Of a DNA stretch of 64,000 nucleotides, positions 46,601 to 54,255 are shown one piece after another. Each line of letters begins with the position of its first letter. The first letter of the stretch is position 1. The stretch covers positions 92,973,015-93,037,014 of the forward strand of contig OW799237.1 of assembly GCA_941918925.1 (NCBI GenBank), in the 5' to 3' direction. A program made the position numbers and the translations under genes. Below the pieces are notes generated by a model. That model had not been told where the DNA came from. It worked only from the letters and a program-made list of their open reading frames with translations, and ran no database searches. Source of the DNA: Phyto melanocephala (lineage: Eukaryota > Arthropoda > Insecta > Diptera > Rhinophoridae).

Positions 46601-49600
46601 AAAAACCTTCCTGGTGCTGGCAGAGGACGAACTAAGAAGTATTCGGGAAGATGGAGAAACATCAACCAGGAGACGTTCAACACAACTTGGCCTCTCACGA
46701 GTGTCGCTGCAGAGAATTTTGCACACAATAGAAATGTTTCCATACAAGATTCAGCTAGTCCAAGAATTGAAACCGACAGATTACCAGCAACGACTTGATT
46801 ATGCAGTCTTTTACGGCAAAAAGCAGAAGAAATCATAATTTCATTCATAATTTAATTATGAGCGACGAAACCTATTAAGTGGGTCCGTTAATAAGCAAAA
46901 CTGCAGGATATGGGCTACGGAAAATCCGAGAGTAGTTAAACAGCGATAATAACACCCATCTAAGTGTACGGTTCGGTGCGGTGTTTCATCGGGAAGGATA
47001 ACTGGTGCTTATTTTTTTGAAAATGAACACTGGGTCGTCGTTTCCGTCAATGTTGTCAGATATCGGACAGTGTTGGAAAATTTTTTAAGGCCAACCGTGG
47101 AAAACCATCCGCAAGTATGGTTCCAAAAAGATGGAGCCACAGCGCACACGGCAAGGGACACAATGGCTCTTTTACGGGACATCTTTGGTGAACGAATTAT
47201 TTCGCGTACAAGTGATTTTAATTGGCCCCCACGTTCACCGGATTTAACCGCTCCAGACTGTTTTCTTTGGGGCTATTTGAAAGGGAAAGTCTACATAAAT
47301 AAGCCGAGAACCCTTCAGCAATTAAAAAGCAATATACGCGACGAAATAAACAACATAACACCTGAAGTTTTGCGAAAGGTTATGAAAAATGTGTTGGGAA
47401 GAGCACGAATTTGCGAAGTAGAAAGTGACCACCACTTGCCAGATGTTATTTTTCGTAACTAAACTACAAATATTCCCCATTTATATACTGTATTTAAAGA
47501 AAAAAATATGAATAATTATTTCTTAAATACAAAGATAAAGGGTCCGCCATTTAACGTTTTTTTTTCAACTAGTGCTTATTTTGTGAATGGTAACACTTAG
47601 CTGATGTCTGATTTGACAGATAAATAGTTTTAGTCTTCCGCTGAACGAATATGGTTGTGTATACGCTTGAACAATGCTGGGAATTATTGCGACATTACTT
47701 TGGCCGATTTTGCCAAAAAAATCATCTTTTCAGATGAAGCTCATTTTGATCTTGGCGGGTATGTAAACAAGCAAAATTGTCGCATTTGGGGCACAGAAAA
47801 CCCGCACGCATACATTGAAAAGCCGATACACCCTAAACGAGTCACTGTTTGGTGCGGATTTTTGGTCCAGAGGCATAATTAGACCATTTTTTTTCGAAAA
47901 TAAGTTAGGAGTGGCCGTAGTCAATGGCGATCATTATCGGGCCATGTTGAACGAATTTTTGTTCACAAAAATTAAAGAGAAGGATATTGGCAACATTTGG
48001 TTTCAACAGGACGTCGCTGCGTGCCACACAGCCGAAGCTACACTCGATGTTTTGCGACATGTTTAAAAAGAAAGAAGTTATTTGGCGGACCCTTTACTTA
48101 GTTTTATACTTGAATCTAGCGATTTTTAGTTAAACTGTTTAGTTTTGTACTTGAATATAGCGATTTTTATATACTTTTTGTCCAACTTGTAGAAGAGGCA
48201 AAATTTAAAATAAACAAAAAATTCAAAAAACATGCATATTTTTCTCTCTCTAACATTATCTTTTTTACTCTCTCAATTTTAGATTAAGAAAAGACCAAAA
48301 AAAGCAATTGTGTCAAAAGGGCTCAAGCTAGTTTGTCTTCAAAGAATATGAGCATTAGAGATGTGTTCATGAACGATCTAGTTCAATTGAACGATTCAGT
48401 TGATTGAACTAACTGACCTAGTTCAATCTTTTACTTCAATTCTTGAACTAGTAGTGTCTTTTTGTCTCTTTTTATACTTTTTCTGACCACAGCAAGGTGC
48501 TGCCATTAAATTTATTAATCCTTATTTTTTTTTTCAAATTAATTACATTTGGTATCTTTTTCTGTATTGCAATCCTTATTTTGTTTTCTCTTTCTTTCTT
48601 TAAGTCTTGTTTAGTTTAATTTAATTTTCCGTCGTATAAGTATAAATTTATTTATTTTTCTCTTTGCTACAAATTGTGCCTTAAAATAAAGTACGCATTC
48701 CAAAGCAGAACACAAAGTTTAAAATAAAAAAGAGCGATTGAACTAAATCCAGTTCATTTTTGAACTATGAACTAATATGATCGATCGCTAAAATAAACGA
48801 TTTGGCACACGTCTAAAGATCTTTGTTTGTAGTTGTTTATGAAACAGTTTAATCAATATATCATACTTAAAGATCCTATTGTAAATTCCATAAAAATAAT
48901 AGAAATTTTAAAAAGCGGAACTGCTTTGCAAAAAAATTTATATTCAAAGGTGTAATACGGCACATACGTTTTGACGGTAAGGTGGTACTCTCTAATGTAC
49001 ATATATGAATGTATGTAAGTATGAACATATTTCTATAATATTATATGGGAACCATATGCCTTAAAATATACAAAACGCACATCTTGCCATTAAATGTTTT
49101 TCAAGGGGCTTCTGTTCCATCTACACGTTTTCGAGTTTTATTCGAATCTTGTATCTAACACCTAATAAATTATGTTGTTTCAATATTTGTGGTATTAAAC
49201 ACAAGGAGTATGAGTAAGGAACAAATAAACTTATCAAAAAATAAATGTGTATTTGAACAATTTCATTCTGTTTTAATGTTCAAATGAAATATTTCTAACA
49301 ATTCATACTACCCCTCTGTATTAGAGTCTGAACAATTATAGATTCAATTTTATTTTCCAATAAATAATATTCAAGTGCATGTTCAATACTTCTGAAGCTT
49401 TAAACTAAAAATACCTTAAGAATGTTTCAAACAAACAGAGAAATAAATGTTTTCCTGATTGCTTTTTAGTCCGACAATAAATACAAATTGATAATTTCTT
49501 TATACATTTGTATAGGGTGGTTTTTTTTCAAGCTGCAGCTAAGAATGTCAAACTGTATTGACATTTCTGTTCACTGAGTTTTGGCAAGTTATCATGAATC

Positions 49601-52600
49601 ACTTAACGCGAGAACAATTCTTTCATATTGTGGAAATTTGCTTTGAAAAAAAAACAAGTCTGTTCGCACTTTATCGCTCGTATTTAGTGATTAAGCTTAG
49701 TTTTGGTCAAATTCTACGCCAATAAGCAAAATTGACGTATTTGGAGCGAAGATGTTTCTTAAGTCGTTAACGAATCACCATTACATCCATTAAAATAGCT
49801 GTTTGTTAGTTTACACGCTGTCGGTATTTTCGGCCCTACATCTTTCGAAATGGGCAAGAAGCTGCCGTTACAATTAATGGTAAGGGCCACTTTGTTCGTG
49901 ATATGTGACGCCTCTGGATTAATTTTTATGGAGCTATATTAAGTCATTGGTAGATTATGTAACTTGCGACAGCGACAGCGGCAGCGGCAGATATATAACG
50001 GAAATCATATTTTAAATATATATGCCGTTAAATTATCTACCAGATTATAATAAAAACAGATTTTATTCCAATAATATTTCTGCACTAAAGAAAAACTATG
50101 GTTACGACATGATCACGATGGTCATATTATATTCGCTATTACAATATTTGGTTGTCGAAAATAAGTAATAATTATTTTTTTTTTATTTCATCATATATTT
50201 TGTCACGATAACCAAGCATTTGCCTGCATTGTATAATTTAGTGTTTATTTTTCCTAAAAACTTCGATATGGTTGTCGTTTAAAAATAGTATGATTAAAAA
50301 AAAAACTAATCCGACTAATAACATTAAATTCATCAGTTTTAAAAATTAAAAATAAACATTATTTAAATAATAGATGAGACAACAGTATGATTACAAAGCA
50401 ATCAAGCTATGATTTCCTTTAAAAATAATTTTATTTCAACCACTCTTCTTCTTGCTGAATAAATTTTTATTATTTTAATAGTTTGAGATGTCAAAAAAAT
50501 ACATAAAAAATTGTGAAAAAAATTGGAGAAACTTGAATATAAACAAGAAAATTAAAAAAAAAAAATTGAAATTGCAATTTAAAAGCTAAGCAAATCATTA
50601 TATGCAACTAATAGCTCAAGACAATAATTTGCCATAAAAAAGCGAAGATTGTCGATTTAAGCTGTAGGCAAATATATTGTTATTGCATTGTGCTTCAGTT
50701 AAACATAATAATGATAATTGGCAACCATTGTATGTTTTAACCACAATCATACAATTAAATTATAGTATGTTGCTCTTCGATTATGGTTACCACAACCATA
50801 TTTTTTCTTTGCGTGTATACATACATATATAAATAAGTAAGATCGCTCTATTCAACTGTGCCGAACTTTGTATACCCTTATAAAAATTTGTACTATCAAG
50901 TAATGACCATAACACTGGCAATTATATGGTGCAACGGTAACCAAAACTTATTTAGCAAATTGATAATTTGAACTTTTTATTGACATTTTTTCCCCATGAA
51001 TTTCGCCGATATCTTTGGCAATATTTTCTGTAAATGTTACCAAAGGTATATGTTTTATATATACTTAACAAACTTCATAGGAGTTGCAAAAACTGACTTT
51101 ATTTTGGCAATCAACAAAGCCAATCGCGTTCGTTCGCAAGACAGACAGACTTAACTTATCTTTAAGGATTCAGAATTTATAAATAATTATAGGGTCTCAA
51201 ATGAATATTGTTGAAATTACAAACGGGATGACAAACTTATTTTTTTTTTAACACTCGAGTTAAGGGTATTAATAATTAAAACAATTTTTTATTTATAAAT
51301 ATAATTTTTGCTATAAATTCTAACTGCATTATTCATAAAAAAAAATTATCAGCGTTTGTAAAATTGAATTTATGTGAAAATTTGACTGATAACTTTTTAG
51401 AAACCTTTAATAAATTTTTATGAATAAGGCCGCTAATGTAAAAAAGGGTGGTTAATTTTTAAGGGCCGATGTTGATTATGAGTAAAATCCAAATTATTTA
51501 GGAAATTATTGTCATTTCTTTTTATGATAATGTTGGTATGGTTCAATTATGTATGGAACAAAATTTCGGTAAAATGGCCCCCGCGACCTCCGCGGCACAC
51601 CTCCATCCGATGGTCAAAATTTTCGATGACGCTGAGGCATAATTGAGGTTTTATGCCGTTAATGTGCCGAATTATCTCATCCATTAGCTCTTGAATTATT
51701 GCTGGCTTATCGACGTACCATTTCTTTCAAATAACCCCAAAGGAAGAAGTCCAACGGTGTCAAATCATATGATCTTGGTGGCCAATTGACATGGCCACCA
51801 CGTGAGATACACGGCCATTGAATTTGTCGCGCAACAGAGCCATTGTTTCGTTAGCTGTGTAGCAAGTGGCACTGTTCTGTTGAAAACACATATCGTCCAC
51901 ATCCATATCTTCCAATTCGGGCCATAAAAAGTTCATTATCATCTCACGATAGCGAACACCATTCACAGTAACTGTCTGACCGGCCTCATTTTGGAAAATA
52001 TACGGCCCAATGATGCCGCCATCCCATAAACCGCACCAAACAGTCACTATTTGTAGGTGCATTGGTTTTTCGACAATTACTCTTGGATTATCAATCGCCC
52101 AAATCCATCAATTCTGCTTATAGACGAATCCACTGAGGTGAAAATTAAGATGATTTTCTTCGAAAAATTATCATCCACGGTTGCCATTTCTTGTCACCAT
52201 TCTGACTATTGACGACGTTTGGAATGGTCAAAAGGTCAGTAGCACCTTGTAAGCAGGTGAATGCAAGTCTTTAAGCATAATGTTCATCAACTACGAGCGT
52301 GAGAGGTGCAATTGTTGGGCACGACGACGAGTTGAGGTGGACGGCCCCTCAGTCACACTATCGCGAACAGCGGCAATATTTTCTGCAGTACGAGCTGAAC
52401 GACAATGCACTAGTATTTTCACATCTCCTACAGACCCAGTTTGCTCAAATTTTTGCACGATTTTTCCGATTGTACGCACATTTTAATTGACCGAAAAAAT
52501 CACGAAGTGCACGATATGAATTTTGATTTGAACGCCCATTTTCATAATAAGCCTGAATAACTTTAACGCGTTGCTCGATTGTGTATCTGTCCATGGTTTA

Positions 52601-53963
52601 AATTGAGTTAGTCTGAAATTAAGGATGTCAAATGAAATGCAGAGGTGTAAGGTTTACATTCCAATTTGGCCTTTATAATTTAACCACCCTTTATAAACAA
52701 ATTTCTTATATAGGAAGATATTTTTTTTTCTTTTTCGAGAAATTCAAATAATATAATACTAATCCCCTTTTAGATAAACTGTTTATTTGTAGCAAATGAT
52801 ACTTTTGAAAACTAATTTTCATAGACAGAATAAAAATTTGAATTTGATGCTATGTACATGACATTACATATGTCAACACTTATGATTTGAATTACTTTTT
52901 TAATATTGTATTTAAGTCCTTGCTTAATCAATAAAGTACATTTCAAGTACCACTCACTCATCCCTTAATTTCGTCTGTCAGTAACGCTTAATTGATATGC
53001 TCATGCAGTCATCAGGTTTGTAAATCCATACACAAAAGTGTTTGTGTAGTAGTGGTTAAATATAATAAACACATACATATAAACATTTATTTCCCCATTT
53101 TGGTTGGAAAGGTCATGTTTTTTTTATAATACAAACAAATATCAGAAATTAACAAATAAACATACAAATAAACTGTAATAAACAAATTCCTATTTTAAAT
53201 AAAAACATATTGCATCATACCTATTTACATATGTACGTTACAAATACAATGTACTTATGAAAAAGGGAAAGTGTAGAATACAAATATTTTATTAATAATA
53301 TAAACTGATATTTTTTCGAGTGTAATTATGTATTCGTTTTCGTGTTATTGACAGCATTTCACCTTTTTAGCTTGTAAGTAATTTAATGGTTTGTTTAACA
53401 AGACAACAGGCAGCTGTATTTGGCGATAAGATAACGAGTTTTTTTTAATATTTTAATTAAAAAATATTTATGGCAGGAGGATATTTAATAAATTTTATGT
53501 CTAAAATTTTATCTGCCACTTAAAGAGCGACCTAATTAAAACTCATCTGTTCGAAACAGCAATAGAGTTGTACGGAAGGAGTTAAATTAATGTTGAACAT
53601 TTCTATAATTTAAATTTATAAGAGATTTAACTAAAAGTGTTTTCAACACATAATATTATGTTTTTTTTTAACAAAGAAAAATTGATAGAAAACTTATCGA
53701 ACTGATTAAGTAATTTTTATAAATCAAGGATTTCTTAATTAAATGATTTTTTTTAAAGAAAAAAATATTTTTCACTAAAATAAAAAATCTGCTAAACTAG
53801 TCAGTCAATTGTAAAAATAACAAGTAAGAGCGCTATATTCGGCCGTGCCGAATCTTATATACCCTTCACAACGTGTAGTCATGCAATAACAATAGTTAGT
53901 ATCACCATTCATCTCATATGAAATACGTACATACATACATACATACGTACGTACATACATACA

Positions 53964-53997
<34 letters not shown>

Positions 53998-54223
53998 CAT
54001 ACATACATACATACATACATACATACATACATACATACATGCATACATACATACATACATACATACATACATACATACATACATACATACATACATACAT
54101 ACATACATACATACATACATACATACATACATACATACATACATACATACATACATACATACATACATACATACATACATACATACATACATACATACAT
54201 ACATACATACATACATACATACA

Positions 54224-54255
<32 letters not shown>

